Source: Caryophanales bacterium UBA5603
GTDB taxonomy: Bacteria; Bacillota_I; Bacilli_A; Izemoplasmatales; Hujiaoplasmataceae
Length of the DNA: 29,979 nucleotides
NCBI GenBank assembly: GCA_002424815.1
Contig: DILB01000025.1
Location: 50,700 to 80,678, forward strand
Direction: 5' to 3'
In this document: one piece after another, positions 1 to 8,469 of the stretch
Position numbering within the stretch: position 1 is the stretch's first letter
Layout of the letters: the number at the start of each line of letters is the position of its first letter
Made by a program: the position numbers and the translations under genes
The notes under the pieces: model-generated
Database searches by the model: none
What the model was told of the DNA's origin: nothing
What the model saw: the letters and a program-made list of their open reading frames with translations, nothing else

Positions 1-752
1 GGTAAATATTCTTTGTAAAAACGCCACGCTTCACCCCATTGATGCAACCGAATATTAATTAAGATATAGCGATCAAGGTAACGCGTTTTAATTTTTGATC
101 TGACAAAAAAAATCTGAAATTGTCTTAAAGCATCTTCATAATTTTCTTGTTGAAAAGCTAAATCAGACTCCACCAAATAAAACATTTCATTTTTCATTGA
201 TTTATCGAATATTTTAGCTCTCTCAAGCGCCGATTCAGCACGTTTAAGATCAGATATTCGTAAGTATAACATAGCTAATTTTAAATACTTACTGACAAGG
301 TTATTATTTGAAATATTATCAGTAATGGCTTCGAGTGTACGAATAGCTCCCTGATAATCCTTCAGTCCTTCTTGGCAAACTGCCACATAAAATCGTTGCA
401 TCAATTGTTGCGAAGGTGTCCCAGTTAAATACCGCTCACGCATTTTTAATAAGGCATCTAATTGGTTAAAATCTTCAGTTTTAAGCAATAGCGCAACTAA
501 TTTATCAATGATTTCAAGGACCGTTTTATAGGCTTCAAAGCGATTCTCTTTAAGAATCGTAAAAAATAATGTGCTGGCCAAATCAAAATCGCCAAGATTT
601 ACATAAGTATCAAACAAAAGATGGGATGTTTTTAAATAAATATCGGCATCATTTTCGGTTAAAGCTTCTTCTTGAAGAATAATTAATTCACTAATTAATT
701 CTTCATCCTTTGGTTTTGACAATAACTCGGAATAGCGACTTTCAAAATCCAT
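1..752 (-). CDS. TPR-like helical repeat protein (3' end beyond window)
   Basis: This is a 250-codon open frame with no stop, running off the left edge, so the C-terminus is missing. It begins MDFESRYSELLSKPKDEEL and is almost entirely alpha-helical, with repeated short helices of TPR spacing (around residues 45-65, 120-145, 155-175 and 195-215, for example LAMLYLRISDLKRAESALER). Tetratricopeptide-type repeats are usually protein-binding scaffolds; no catalytic motif is seen in the visible part, so the function is unknown. The start ATG at 752 is preceded by a G-rich ribosome site (GGGGGGAAAAC). It overlaps the end of the upstream phosphoesterase gene by 11 bases, so the two are probably translationally coupled in one operon. 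A further domain could lie outside the window. Confidence 0.75.
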   Translation of the reverse strand, partial: MDFESRYSELLSKPKDEELISELIILQEEALTENDADIYLKTSHLLFDTYVNLGDFDLASTLFFTILKENRFEAYKTVLEIIDKLVALLLKTEDFNQLDALLKMRERYLTGTPSQQLMQRFYVAVCQEGLKDYQGAIRTLEAITDNISNNNLVSKYLKLAMLYLRISDLKRAESALERAKIFDKSMKNEMFYLVESDLAFQQENYEDALRQFQIFFVRSKIKTRYLDRYILINIRLHQWGEAWRFYKEYL

Positions 753-1272
753 AATGTTTTCCCCCCATCCGTCTGGGTTCGATGTGTTTTTGAATTAAAC
801 GAGCAGTGAAAATCTCGCGAATTTCGATTGATATAGTCTGCAAATCAATCTCGATTATCGCGTAAGTTTTCGCATTTCCGCTTTTAGGGCTTTGCGTTGA
901 TCCAGGATTAACATAAAGTCTTTGATCCAGTGATTGTATCGCATGTTGATGGGTATGACCATATAATACTAATCCACATTCACGCATTTGTGCTTCTTGA
1001 GCTAAATTGTAAAGCCCCGTTTTCACAAAATATCGATGTCCATGCGTAATGAATGTTTTTACTCCTTCGAATTCCATCACTAAATCATATGGAAAATCCG
1101 GTTCAAAAGGGTAATTTCCGCGAACCCCAAAAACACCTAAATTCGTTAACTCATGTTCGCGTAGTTCTGAATCGCCGAGCGAAATGATTCGATCAGCGTC
1201 CGAGTGCTCCTTGACAATCCATTCGATGGAAGATATATTGCGATGATTATCGCTAAATACGACAAGTTTCAT
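742..1272 (-). CDS. YfcE/YsnB-type metallophosphoesterase
   Basis: This is a small calcineurin-like phosphoesterase of 176 residues, the usual length for the YfcE/MJ0936/YsnB group. Metal-binding motifs appear in order: D8 and H10 (SDNH), D34 (GDSE), N53 (RGN), H77/H79 (THGH) and H106/H108 (GHTH). Family members hydrolyse phosphodiesters with Mn2+ or similar metals; the natural substrate of this protein cannot be read from sequence. The start ATG overlaps the rdgB stop by four bases (ATGA), and its own stop (TGA) lies inside the start of the TPR gene. The pairing with rdgB matches ysnA-ysnB in Bacillus, which suggests a housekeeping role in nucleotide metabolism; that role is an inference. 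Confidence 0.9.
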   Translation of the reverse strand: MKLVVFSDNHRNISSIEWIVKEHSDADRIISLGDSELREHELTNLGVFGVRGNYPFEPDFPYDLVMEFEGVKTFITHGHRYFVKTGLYNLAQEAQMRECGLVLYGHTHQHAIQSLDQRLYVNPGSTQSPKSGNAKTYAIIEIDLQTISIEIREIFTARLIQKHIEPRRMGGKHYGF

Positions 1273-1853
1273 GATTTTGATCTCCAGTATTCTTGAAAGA
1301 GACGAAAGGCTTTTCCACGATGACTTACTTGATTTTTTTCATCCGTTGAAAGTTGAGATAATGTTTTGTTGATAGAAGGTATCAAAAAATGTGGGTCATA
1401 ACCAAACCCTTGACCTTTTCGACCTTCATCGATGATGACACCTTCGGTTTCACCGCGAAATGTCAGATGAACCAATTCGCTCTCATAATAGGCAATCACC
1501 GCAACGAAAACCGCTTTCCGATTCAACTCCCCTTGAAGGTTTTTAATTAATAGCGCATTATTATCTTCATCGGTACCTGAAAGTGAGTATCGTTTTGAAT
1601 GAATTCCAGGTTCCCCGTTCAATGCTTCAACCATTAAACCAGAATCATCAGCGATGACCGGTAGTCTGGTGATATCATGAAGAAATTTAGCTTTAATCAG
1701 TGCGTTTTCTTCAAAAGTTAGACCGGTTTCTTCAATTTCATTCATTTCAGGAAAATCAAAAAGCGAACGCAATTTTAAGCCATTGCCTTCCAACATTTTT
1801 GCATATTCATGGAGTTTTCCTTTATTTTTAGAGGCAATTAGTATTTCATCCAT
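1269..1853 (-). CDS. rdgB: XTP/dITP (non-canonical purine NTP) pyrophosphatase, RdgB/HAM1 family
   Basis: This 194-residue cytoplasmic enzyme hydrolyses dITP, XTP and related non-canonical purine triphosphates to the monophosphate plus pyrophosphate, keeping deaminated purines out of DNA and RNA. The family signature S-x-N-x-x-K is at residues 8-13 (SKNKGK), the catalytic DDSGL is at 69-73, and the PG-x-x-S-x-R-Y-type segment (EPGIHSKRYS) follows. The later FGYDPHF motif is also present. Length is typical. The start ATG at 1853 follows a GGTGAG ribosome site. It is the first gene of the rdgB / phosphoesterase / TPR operon. Confidence 0.95.
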   Translation of the reverse strand: MDEILIASKNKGKLHEYAKMLEGNGLKLRSLFDFPEMNEIEETGLTFEENALIKAKFLHDITRLPVIADDSGLMVEALNGEPGIHSKRYSLSGTDEDNNALLIKNLQGELNRKAVFVAVIAYYESELVHLTFRGETEGVIIDEGRKGQGFGYDPHFLIPSINKTLSQLSTDEKNQVSHRGKAFRLFQEYWRSKS

Positions 1854-1868
1854 GGTCTCACCATTTAT

Positions 1869-1895
1869 AGTATATCATAGGTTTTAATAACCTAT
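1869..1895 (-). promoter_or_regulatory. Extended -10 promoter for the rdgB operon with adjacent inverted repeat
   Basis: On the minus strand, TG-A-TATACT (1869-1877) reads as an extended -10 element about 15 bases before the rdgB start. No good -35 is seen. A perfect 7-bp inverted repeat, ATAGGTT / AACCTAT with a 5-base centre (1877-1895), lies immediately upstream and touches the TG. It could be an operator, but no regulator is identified. Confidence 0.4.
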
Positions 1896-1900
1896 AATAA

Positions 1901-1927
1901 AAAAAAGACTTTCGAAAAAGTCTTTTA
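1901..1927 (-). terminator. Intrinsic terminator after ktrA
   Basis: On the minus strand, AAAAGACTT pairs with AAGTCTTTT around a short TTTCGA-like loop and is followed by a run of T (1901-1908). The 5' arm begins within the ktrA stop region. It separates ktrA from the rdgB operon. Confidence 0.75.
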
Positions 1928-2587
1928 CTTAGATAACCATTGTATAAATTTTTCAATGGAAGCATTACTTCCCACTAATAAAATTTCATCATCTTGATCA
2001 AACGGTGTTGTTGATGAAGGAATCATTATTTTTCCTGCTCGACGAACTGCGACGATATTGACAATAAAACGTTTACGGATTTCAAGTTCAAGCAAATTTT
2101 TACCGATTAATCGTTTGGTTGCTTCTGTCGAAATAAAACTATATTCATGGTCTAATTCGATATAATCAACGAAATTACCAGAGACAAGAATCTTTGCTAA
2201 ACGTCGTCCGGTAGATTGTTCTGGCCAAATGAGATGGTCTTCTTCAACCCCTAATTTTTCAACGACTTTTGCATGATACTCACTTTGTACTTTCACATAA
2301 ACATCTTTGATACCTAAATCTTTTAAAATCAATGTGGTTAAAATTGAATTATCAACATTGATGCCTGTCGCAACGACAACCGTATCATAATTGGTTATGC
2401 CAACTTCTTTTAATGCTTCAATATCCGTTGAATCAAGACAAATAGCATTCGTCACTAATTTTGCGACTTTTTCAATTTTATCATAATTTTTATCAATGAC
2501 GAGTATATCAGCATCCAAATTAGCCAGTTCTTCGATGAGTGCAATCCCAAAACGACCGACGCCGATGACTGCGAATGATTTTTTCAT
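1925..2587 (-). CDS. ktrA: K+ uptake regulatory subunit KtrA/TrkA-type (RCK domain)
   Basis: This 220-residue cytoplasmic RCK protein gates a Ktr-type potassium channel. Residues 1-135 form the TrkA-N Rossmann fold, with the nucleotide-binding G-x-G-x-x-G at 9-14 (GVGRFG) and an acidic D32 at the end of strand 2. Residues 140-220 match TrkA-C, which binds small ligands in this family. Length equals Bacillus KtrA/KtrC (about 220). The frame is open further upstream to a TTG, but AAAGGA lies nine bases before the ATG at 2587, so that start is chosen. The membrane subunit KtrB is not in the window, so KtrA versus KtrC cannot be decided. The gene is monocistronic, with its own promoter (2620-2647) and terminator. 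Confidence 0.9.
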   Translation of the reverse strand: MKKSFAVIGVGRFGIALIEELANLDADILVIDKNYDKIEKVAKLVTNAICLDSTDIEALKEVGITNYDTVVVATGINVDNSILTTLILKDLGIKDVYVKVQSEYHAKVVEKLGVEEDHLIWPEQSTGRRLAKILVSGNFVDYIELDHEYSFISTEATKRLIGKNLLELEIRKRFIVNIVAVRRAGKIMIPSSTTPFDQDDEILLVGSNASIEKFIQWLSK

Positions 2588-2619
2588 AAATTCAAGTCCT
2601 TTCAATAAACCATAGTATC

Positions 2620-2647
2620 ATTATACAACAATCTTCGTAAATGTCAA
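2620..2647 (-). promoter_or_regulatory. Promoter of ktrA
   Basis: Minus strand: TTGACA (2642-2647), 16-base spacer, TATAAT (2620-2625). Both hexamers are perfect consensus. It lies about 33 bases upstream of the ktrA start and is divergent from the CPBP promoter. Confidence 0.85.
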
Positions 2648-2681
2648 TTTATGTATATCTTGTGAAATCATGTATTTTTCT

Positions 2682-2709
2682 TTGAAAAACCATAAAAATC
2701 AAGTATAAT
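2682..2709 (+). promoter_or_regulatory. Promoter of the CPBP protease gene
   Basis: TTGAAA (2682-2687), 16-base spacer, TATAAT (2704-2709), followed by GAGGTG and the ATG at 2735. The 5' leader is short. Confidence 0.75.
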
Positions 2710-2734
2710 ATTGAAGACAAGTGAGGTGCTCCCC

Positions 2735-3823
2735 ATGAATGAATACGATGATTTATTTCACCCTCGAGATCCTGAACGTTCTCATCCACCGATTCTTCCG
2801 CAAAACGAAGAGGAAATCCAGGATATTTTTTATGAACAACGCATTAATCGCTTATTGCTTACCCTCTATTTTTCAGTTCAAATTCTCTTTGTTTTAGGGA
2901 TGGCATTATTCAAACAATTGGCTTTTCCAAATTCGGCTTTAATCTATCAAAATATTGTGACCGTTGAAGCACCATCTTTTTCGATTGAAACAAGTGATGA
3001 AGATCCGGTCTACCCTTATTTAGTGACTTTGCGTGGCGAAATTCAAAATCTTAACACCCGAATATTACCTAAATTATTTGTCTCAATTGAATTTTATCAT
3101 GAAGGTCGCTACCTTGATGAGATTGAAATTTTTCAAGAGCATGTGGGATATGAAGAATCATTCTCCTTTAATCAATCTTATTATTTTTCTCAACCCATTG
3201 ATCAAATTGAATATACCTATGGATTTGATTTCGATACGGCTTTTATCGTTATTTTCACGCTCTCGCAAACTTTTTTGCTTGCGATATTGATGGTGTTGGT
3301 TGATCGCGTTAATTTTAAACGTAAGTGGCGTGAATTTCGTCAGAATATCTCTGCTAATCTCGGTAAAATTTCGATTGGATTTATCCTTGTCTATCTTGCC
3401 TTGATGGCATCACAAGTGATACTAGAAACATTGGGTATATCAGAAGTTTCAAAAAACGAAGAAACGATTGCTTCACTATTTACAGCTGATCCATTACGGT
3501 TGGTTCTATTGTTCTTATTACTTTGTATCTTTACCCCCATTGTGGAAGAAATTATCTTCCGTAAAGTTGTTTTCGGATTTTTAGATCGCCGATTTGGGGC
3601 TATTATCGCGATTATTTTCTCGGGAGCCATTTTTGGGATTATGCATGTCATTTCTTATGGTGATTTTATTCAATCGATTCCCTATATTTTGATGGGAACT
3701 GTCTTCGGATTTGTCTATCATTGGTCTAAAAATAATATCTATGTGACCATTGGCGTTCATTTCATTAATAACCTCATTGCATATTTACTTTATTTCGTTG
3801 CTGTTTTAGGCATTGTATTCTAA
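2735..3823 (+). CDS. CPBP family intramembrane metalloprotease
   Basis: This 362-residue integral membrane protein has the three CPBP/Abi motifs: EExxxR at about 271-276 (EEIIFR), FxxxH at about 300-304 (FGIMH) and HxxxN at about 342-346 (HFINN). These residues form the intramembrane zinc-type active site in the CAAX-protease/bacteriocin-processing family. A hydrophilic N-terminus (1-45) is followed by one membrane segment near 50-65, an extracytoplasmic beta-rich region (about 70-150) and then at least six further membrane segments. The extra outer domain makes it longer than minimal CPBP proteins. The start ATG at 2735 follows GAGGTG; the frame extends 24 bases further without a better site. 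Substrate unknown. It stands alone between its own promoter and a terminator shared with hup. Confidence 0.85.
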   Translation: MNEYDDLFHPRDPERSHPPILPQNEEEIQDIFYEQRINRLLLTLYFSVQILFVLGMALFKQLAFPNSALIYQNIVTVEAPSFSIETSDEDPVYPYLVTLRGEIQNLNTRILPKLFVSIEFYHEGRYLDEIEIFQEHVGYEESFSFNQSYYFSQPIDQIEYTYGFDFDTAFIVIFTLSQTFLLAILMVLVDRVNFKRKWREFRQNISANLGKISIGFILVYLALMASQVILETLGISEVSKNEETIASLFTADPLRLVLLFLLLCIFTPIVEEIIFRKVVFGFLDRRFGAIIAIIFSGAIFGIMHVISYGDFIQSIPYILMGTVFGFVYHWSKNNIYVTIGVHFINNLIAYLLYFVAVLGIVF

Positions 3824-3831
3824 AAAAACCA

Positions 3832-3873
3832 TAAAAAAAAGCTGAACGGTCAAAACCGTTCAGTTTTCTTTTA
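3832..3873. terminator. Bidirectional terminator between the CPBP gene and hup
   Basis: A perfect 9-bp stem CTGAACGGT / ACCGTTCAG (3842-3850 and 3855-3863) with loop CAAA is flanked by an A-run on the left and a T-run on the right. It therefore works as an intrinsic terminator for both converging genes. Confidence 0.9.
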
Positions 3874-3879
3874 GGAAAG

Positions 3880-4152
3880 TTATCTTACGGATTCTTTTAA
3901 AACTTTTCCAGCTTTGAAAGTCGGAGCTTTCAAGGAAGGAATGTCAATAATGGCGCCACTTCTTGGGTCATGTCCAGCACGTGCTTTGCGAGCTTTTACT
4001 TCGAAAGTTCCAAAGCCGGTAAGAATCACTTTTTCACCTTTGACTAAGGCTTCTTGAATGGCTAAAACTGTCGAATTTAATGCATTTTCAGCATCTTTTT
4101 TGGTTAAGTCAGCTAATTCAGCTATACGGGCAACTAATTCAGATTTGTTCAT
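3880..4152 (-). CDS. hup: DNA-binding protein HU
   Basis: This is a 90-residue histone-like nucleoid protein that binds and bends DNA as a dimer. The HU fold is complete: the helical N-terminus (MNKSELVARIAEL), GFGTFEV at the turn into the beta arm, the arm with R-K-A-R-A-G, and a basic C-terminus. The arm tip reads HDPRSG where many HU proteins have NPRTG; the intercalating proline is kept. A strong AGGAGG lies nine bases before the ATG. It is transcribed alone from its own promoter. Confidence 0.95.
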   Translation of the reverse strand: MNKSELVARIAELADLTKKDAENALNSTVLAIQEALVKGEKVILTGFGTFEVKARKARAGHDPRSGAIIDIPSLKAPTFKAGKVLKESVR

Positions 4153-4184
4153 TTATTTTTTCCTCCTATAGTTTTAATACCTAC

Positions 4185-4221
4185 ATTATAAGGACATAAA
4201 ATAAAAAATGCAAGTGACTTG
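4185..4221 (-). promoter_or_regulatory. hup promoter with a palindrome at the -35
   Basis: Minus strand: TTGCAT (4208-4213), 17-base spacer, TATAAT (4185-4190). An 11-base palindrome CAAGT-G-ACTTG (4211-4221) covers the -35 and the bases upstream, a possible operator position. Confidence 0.7.
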
Positions 4222-4256
4222 TCAAAAAATCGAGAATAAAAACGCAATTGGAGGGC

Positions 4257-5564
4257 TTAATCTCGCTTTCTAAGGATTAATTTAAGAGGAGTTCCCTCAA
4301 AGTCAAACCTTTCGCGAAGTCGATTTTCTAAATATCGTTGATATGAAAAATGCATGGCATCCGATTCGTTAACAAAAAGAACAAAGGTTGGCGGTTTACT
4401 CGCAACTTGCGTCGCATAAAACACTTTTATCTTGACATGGTTGTGTTCTTTCGGTGGATTTAAACTGATTGCATCAGTAATGACTTCGTTTAAGACGGAT
4501 GTCGTAACTCTTCTTGAGAAATTCTCATAGACTTTTTCAATGAGTGGAAATAAGGTTTGGATTCGTTGTTTTTTCTTTGCGGAGACAAACGCAATGGGAA
4601 TGTAAGTTAAGAATTGGAATTCAGCACGCAATTTTAAAACCCATTCGCCCATCGTTCGATCATCTTTTGCAATCGCATCCCATTTGTTAACGACAAGAAT
4701 CATCGCTTTTCCAGCATCAAGAGCATATCCGGCTATATGTTTATCTTGTTCAAGTATGCCGGTTTCGGCATCGATGACAAGCATAGCGATATCGCTTCTC
4801 TCAATCGCTGACATGGCTCTTAACACGCTATATTTTTCGACGGACTCCCAGATTTTTCCGCGTTTGCGAAGTCCCGCCGTATCGATGACAACATAATTTT
4901 TTCCATCTTTTTCAAAAGGCGTATCGATAGCATCGGTGGTTGTTCCTTCAATCGAAGAAACAATGACTCTTTCATCCCCTAAGATGGCATTCGTTAAAGA
5001 AGATTTTCCCACGTTCGGACGTCCGATGATAGAGATTTTAGTTGTCGCATCATCGTAGTCTTCAAGATCTTTAGTCGGTAGTGCTAGACATATTTTCTCT
5101 AGCAAATCACCAATACCCACTCCGTGAGAACCAGAGACTGCAACCACATCATCGACACCTAGCTGATAAAAATCATAAATTTCATGCATATATTTTTGAT
5201 CATCAACTTTGTTAACAGCGATTAAGACGGGTTTTTTCTGAGAGTAAAGCATTTTCATGACTTCACGGTCATCTTCGATGAGACCGGTTCGGACATCGAC
5301 GACAAAAACGATGACATCGGCTTCTTCAATGGCAATCTCTACTTGCGCTTTGATTTCAGTTAAAAAGGGTGCATCGCTGATCTCGATGCCCCCGGTATCT
5401 ATCACATTAAATTTTCGCCCTAGCCATTCTGCTTGAGCGTAAATCCGATCGCGAGTCACGCCTGCTGTATCATTCGTGATTGCGATTCTTTCGCCGACAA
5501 TCCGATTAAATAAGGTTGATTTCCCTACATTAGGACGGCCGACAATGGCAACGATTGGTAACAT
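4257..5564 (-). CDS. der: Ribosome biogenesis GTPase Der (EngA)
   Basis: This 435-residue GTPase has two tandem G domains and is needed for 50S subunit assembly. The first P-loop is GRPNVGKS at 9-16 and the second GRPNVGKS at 181-188. Each domain also has its DTGG/DTAG switch motif (56-59 and near 229) and an NKxD base-recognition motif (NKVD, 118-121; NKWD in domain 2). The last ~90 residues form the KH-like domain. Length is typical. The start ATG follows AGGTG and lies 15 bases after the S1-domain gene, the third member of the conserved cmk / S1 / der cluster. Confidence 0.97.
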   Translation of the reverse strand: MLPIVAIVGRPNVGKSTLFNRIVGERIAITNDTAGVTRDRIYAQAEWLGRKFNVIDTGGIEISDAPFLTEIKAQVEIAIEEADVIVFVVDVRTGLIEDDREVMKMLYSQKKPVLIAVNKVDDQKYMHEIYDFYQLGVDDVVAVSGSHGVGIGDLLEKICLALPTKDLEDYDDATTKISIIGRPNVGKSSLTNAILGDERVIVSSIEGTTTDAIDTPFEKDGKNYVVIDTAGLRKRGKIWESVEKYSVLRAMSAIERSDIAMLVIDAETGILEQDKHIAGYALDAGKAMILVVNKWDAIAKDDRTMGEWVLKLRAEFQFLTYIPIAFVSAKKKQRIQTLFPLIEKVYENFSRRVTTSVLNEVITDAISLNPPKEHNHVKIKVFYATQVASKPPTFVLFVNESDAMHFSYQRYLENRLRERFDFEGTPLKLILRKRD

Positions 5565-5579
5565 TCTAACACCTAAAAT

Positions 5580-6971
5580 CTATTTTTTAAATTTGGAAAA
5601 CAAATCCGCTAAGGATTGATTTGCTGAGACATTGTCTTTTAAATGTGATTCAAACTCCGAACGACTTGCTTTATCTACCACGCGTTTGAGCGAGACGGTC
5701 ATTTTCCATTCTTTTGGAAAAACTTGAAGAACTTCGACTTGGATGACATCACCAACTTTAACAATTTCATCCACTTTCGAAACGCGTTCTTCAGAAAGTT
5801 CGCTGATTGGTAAGAAAGCTTCAACGCCAGAAACTTCAACTAAAGCACCTTTTTCAAGAAGTGATTTAACCGTCGCTGAAACTGTTTCTCCGACTTTGAT
5901 TTTCACATCCGCCCAAGGATTGTATTCTAAATGTTTATTAGATAAAGTAAATTGTTGTTTTTCGTTGTCAATGCCCGTTATTTGGAGTTCAAGTTTACTG
6001 CCTACTTCAACATGACCCGCAAGATTGTCTTGAGGATTCCAAGAATAATCGAAACGTGAAAGTAATCCGCGGACTTCTCTTTGTACTTCTACAAGCATAC
6101 CAAATTGCATTTTCTTCCAAACGGTGCCTTCAACCTTGTCGCCAACTTTAAAGTTTTTGATAAACAAATCCCATGGTTTTTCTTGAAGCGCACGAATGGA
6201 AAGCGAAATCTTACGACCGGCCAATTTGATAATCTTAGCGGTCACTTCATCGCCGACTTTAACGACTTCTTCAACTTTATTCGTATGGTAATGCGATAAT
6301 TCACTGATGTGTATTAAACCTTCCACATGCTCAGAGATTCTGATAAAAGCACCAAAATCAGCGACGCGTTCGATGATTCCTTTTACAACGGTTCCAACTG
6401 ATAAATTTGCGAGTTCTGCTCTTTCAGCGACTTTAAGTTCTTCGTATTGAGTTTGTTTGCGGCTGCCAATATACTTTTCGCGCCCTTTTTCAGTACGCAC
6501 TTCAATAATCTTCACCGTAATATTTTTACCAACTAAGGCCGTTTTTGCCGCTTGAAGTTCTTCAGCGGTGGATGATTGTAATTGAACCAGTGAATCAGGC
6601 ACAAATAATTCAATGCCATGATATTTGAGAATCAATCCACCCTTCACAGCTTGAAATACTTTTGCTTCAACATTTTTATCGACTTCAAGATCTGCTTTAA
6701 CTAAAGCTAATTTAGATTGACGTTCTAAATCGAGGCAAGATAACATTAAAACGTTTTTATCATCGCCATGACTGATTTTTGTGACTTTTACTTTTAAATC
6801 ATCGCCTTCTTTGACAACGTCGTTACAATCCACGATTTTTTCCGCAGAAAGATGATCTTTGTACACGGTTCCTTCGAAGACGTATCCCACATCAACTAAG
6901 ACCTGATTTTGTTCAACTTTGATGACTTTACCGGTGACTATGTCTCCGACTTTGAGGTTGCTGTTTTCCAT
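5580..6971 (-). CDS. rpsA: S1-domain RNA-binding protein (ribosomal protein S1 homologue, YpfD-like)
   Basis: This 463-residue protein is made of about five S1/OB-fold repeats, roughly at residues 6-80, 98-172, 190-261, 274-347 and 358-430. The third is the most canonical (VADFGAFI, GLIHISELS); the second is divergent, with a basic C-terminal part. S1-type proteins bind mRNA and, in low-GC Gram-positive bacteria, are often not firmly ribosome-bound, so whether this is a true S1 or an accessory RNA chaperone is open. A strong AAGGAGTG lies eight bases before the ATG and touches the cmk stop. Position between cmk and der matches ypfD of Bacillus. Confidence 0.9.
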   Translation of the reverse strand: MENSNLKVGDIVTGKVIKVEQNQVLVDVGYVFEGTVYKDHLSAEKIVDCNDVVKEGDDLKVKVTKISHGDDKNVLMLSCLDLERQSKLALVKADLEVDKNVEAKVFQAVKGGLILKYHGIELFVPDSLVQLQSSTAEELQAAKTALVGKNITVKIIEVRTEKGREKYIGSRKQTQYEELKVAERAELANLSVGTVVKGIIERVADFGAFIRISEHVEGLIHISELSHYHTNKVEEVVKVGDEVTAKIIKLAGRKISLSIRALQEKPWDLFIKNFKVGDKVEGTVWKKMQFGMLVEVQREVRGLLSRFDYSWNPQDNLAGHVEVGSKLELQITGIDNEKQQFTLSNKHLEYNPWADVKIKVGETVSATVKSLLEKGALVEVSGVEAFLPISELSEERVSKVDEIVKVGDVIQVEVLQVFPKEWKMTVSLKRVVDKASRSEFESHLKDNVSANQSLADLFSKFKK

Positions 6972-6984
6972 TGTTGTTCACTCC

Positions 6985-7647
6985 TTATTTATCCTTTATG
7001 ATTTTCATAAACATTTGATAGATGACTTCACTGACAGTATCGATGTCTAGATGCGATGTATCCAAGAAGACGGCATCATCAGCCTGTCTTAAAGGATTAT
7101 AAGAACGAGATGAGTCGATACGGTCTCGTCGTTCGATATCCTTGTATATTTTTATAAAATCGGAATCCATCTGATTTGCGATATTTTCTTCATGACGCCG
7201 TCTAGTGCGTTCTTCGACACTCGCCGTCATGAAAATCTTTAAATCTGCATCAGGTAAGACCACTGTTCCAATATCTCTACCATCCATCACCACATCATTC
7301 TCATGGGCGATTTTTTGTTGCAATCGAACAAGTTCGTTTCTGACTGGAATATGGCTTGCCACAAGACTGACATTTTGATTGACGACGTTTGTCCGAATTT
7401 TTTGAGTGATATCTTCACCGTCCATAAACAAAACATTGTTAATAAAAGTCATGTCTGTTGTATGGAGGAAGGTATATTCTTCGGGGTTATCCAGATTAAT
7501 TTTTAGCCGCAAAGCTTTATAGGTCGTTGCACGGTACATGGCACCAGTGTCAATATAAACATAACCGAGTCGATTTGCGAGCATTTTTGCAACGGTGGAT
7601 TTACCAGCGCCGGCTGGACCGTCAATTGCTAGAGCATGATGTTTCAT
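6985..7647 (-). CDS. cmk: Cytidylate kinase
   Basis: This 220-residue cytoplasmic kinase phosphorylates CMP and dCMP with ATP to supply CDP/dCDP. The P-loop is GPAGAGKST (10-18). The NMP-binding segment YIDTGAMYRA, the characteristic DGRDIGTVVLPDA segment and the lid arginines (EERTRRR, RRDRIDSSR) are all present. The start ATG follows GAGGCG. It heads the cmk / S1 / der operon, with its own promoter just upstream. Confidence 0.96.
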   Translation of the reverse strand: MKHHALAIDGPAGAGKSTVAKMLANRLGYVYIDTGAMYRATTYKALRLKINLDNPEEYTFLHTTDMTFINNVLFMDGEDITQKIRTNVVNQNVSLVASHIPVRNELVRLQQKIAHENDVVMDGRDIGTVVLPDADLKIFMTASVEERTRRRHEENIANQMDSDFIKIYKDIERRDRIDSSRSYNPLRQADDAVFLDTSHLDIDTVSEVIYQMFMKIIKDK

Positions 7648-7671
7648 TTTATCGCCTCACAACCGTATAAC

Positions 7672-7698
7672 ATTATACCACAATCAAATGATTGTAAA
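7672..7698 (-). promoter_or_regulatory. cmk operon promoter with inverted repeat
   Basis: Minus strand: TTTACA (7693-7698), 15-base spacer, TATAAT (7672-7677). A 6-bp inverted repeat CAATCA / TGATTG (7681-7694) occupies the spacer. The short spacer may mean a weaker promoter or a different -35. Confidence 0.55.
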
Positions 7699-7714
7699 CA
7701 AAGAATCGCTTGAA

Positions 7715-8449
7715 TTAACGTTCATCTGGGTGACCAAAACGACTGAGATTCCATAACTGTTTAATTTCATGTGGTTTTAGTCGTCGATATTCACCCAGCG
7801 GCACGCCTTCAGCGGTCAAAGTGCCGAATCGATGTCTTCTTAAACGAAGGACTGGATGATTCACAGCTTCAAACATGCGCTTTATTTGATGATATTTGCC
7901 CTCGGTTATAATGATTTTTGCATAAGAATTTTCTTTTTGATCATCGTAGCGAACATCAAAAATTTTCGCGCCTTGACTTTTAAAATCACCTAAGTCGATG
8001 CCTCGACATAATTGTTTAGAAGTTTCTTTGCGTAAAAGACCTTTAACTTTGACATGATATTCTTTTTCAACTTTGAATTTTGGGTGGATAAGAGCATTCA
8101 TAAAATCCCCATCATTCGTCAAAATCAATACACCCGTTGTATCATAATCGAGTCGACCGATGGGAAAAATTCTTTCCTTAACTGGGACTAAGTCTAAAAC
8201 CGTTTTTCGGTGATGTTCATCCGTTGTTGTTGAAACATAGCCTTCAGGTTTGTTGAGCAAGTAATAAACTTTATCTTCTTGATTGATGACTTTTCCTTTG
8301 ACAGATACCACAGCCGATTCATCAACCATCGTTCCAAGGGTTGTGACTAAGCGTCCGTCAACTTCGACGAAACCATCTATGATGAGTTGTTCTGCGGCCC
8401 GACGAGAAGCAATGCCGGCTTGAGCAATGATTTTTTGTAAGCGTTCCAT
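7715..8449 (-). CDS. rluB: 23S rRNA pseudouridine synthase, RluB family
   Basis: This 244-residue enzyme isomerises uridine to pseudouridine in large-subunit rRNA. An S4 RNA-binding domain occupies residues 1-60 (ERLQKIIAQAGIASRR), followed by the RsuA/RluB catalytic domain with GRLDYDTTG and catalytic D101. The RluB/RluE/RluF group cannot be fully separated by eye; RluB is preferred because the S4 domain is complete and the family is the common one in Bacillota. The start ATG follows AAGGGG. It lies downstream of the terminator ending the efp/CNNM transcript, so it needs either its own promoter or read-through. Confidence 0.88.
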   Translation of the reverse strand: MERLQKIIAQAGIASRRAAEQLIIDGFVEVDGRLVTTLGTMVDESAVVSVKGKVINQEDKVYYLLNKPEGYVSTTTDEHHRKTVLDLVPVKERIFPIGRLDYDTTGVLILTNDGDFMNALIHPKFKVEKEYHVKVKGLLRKETSKQLCRGIDLGDFKSQGAKIFDVRYDDQKENSYAKIIITEGKYHQIKRMFEAVNHPVLRLRRHRFGTLTAEGVPLGEYRRLKPHEIKQLWNLSRFGHPDER

Positions 8450-8469
8450 GGGATTTTCCCCTTTTATTA

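Noticed and set aside
3391..3651. Minus-strand frame of 86 codons
   Set aside because: Antisense to the CPBP protease membrane region, no ribosome site, no family likeness.
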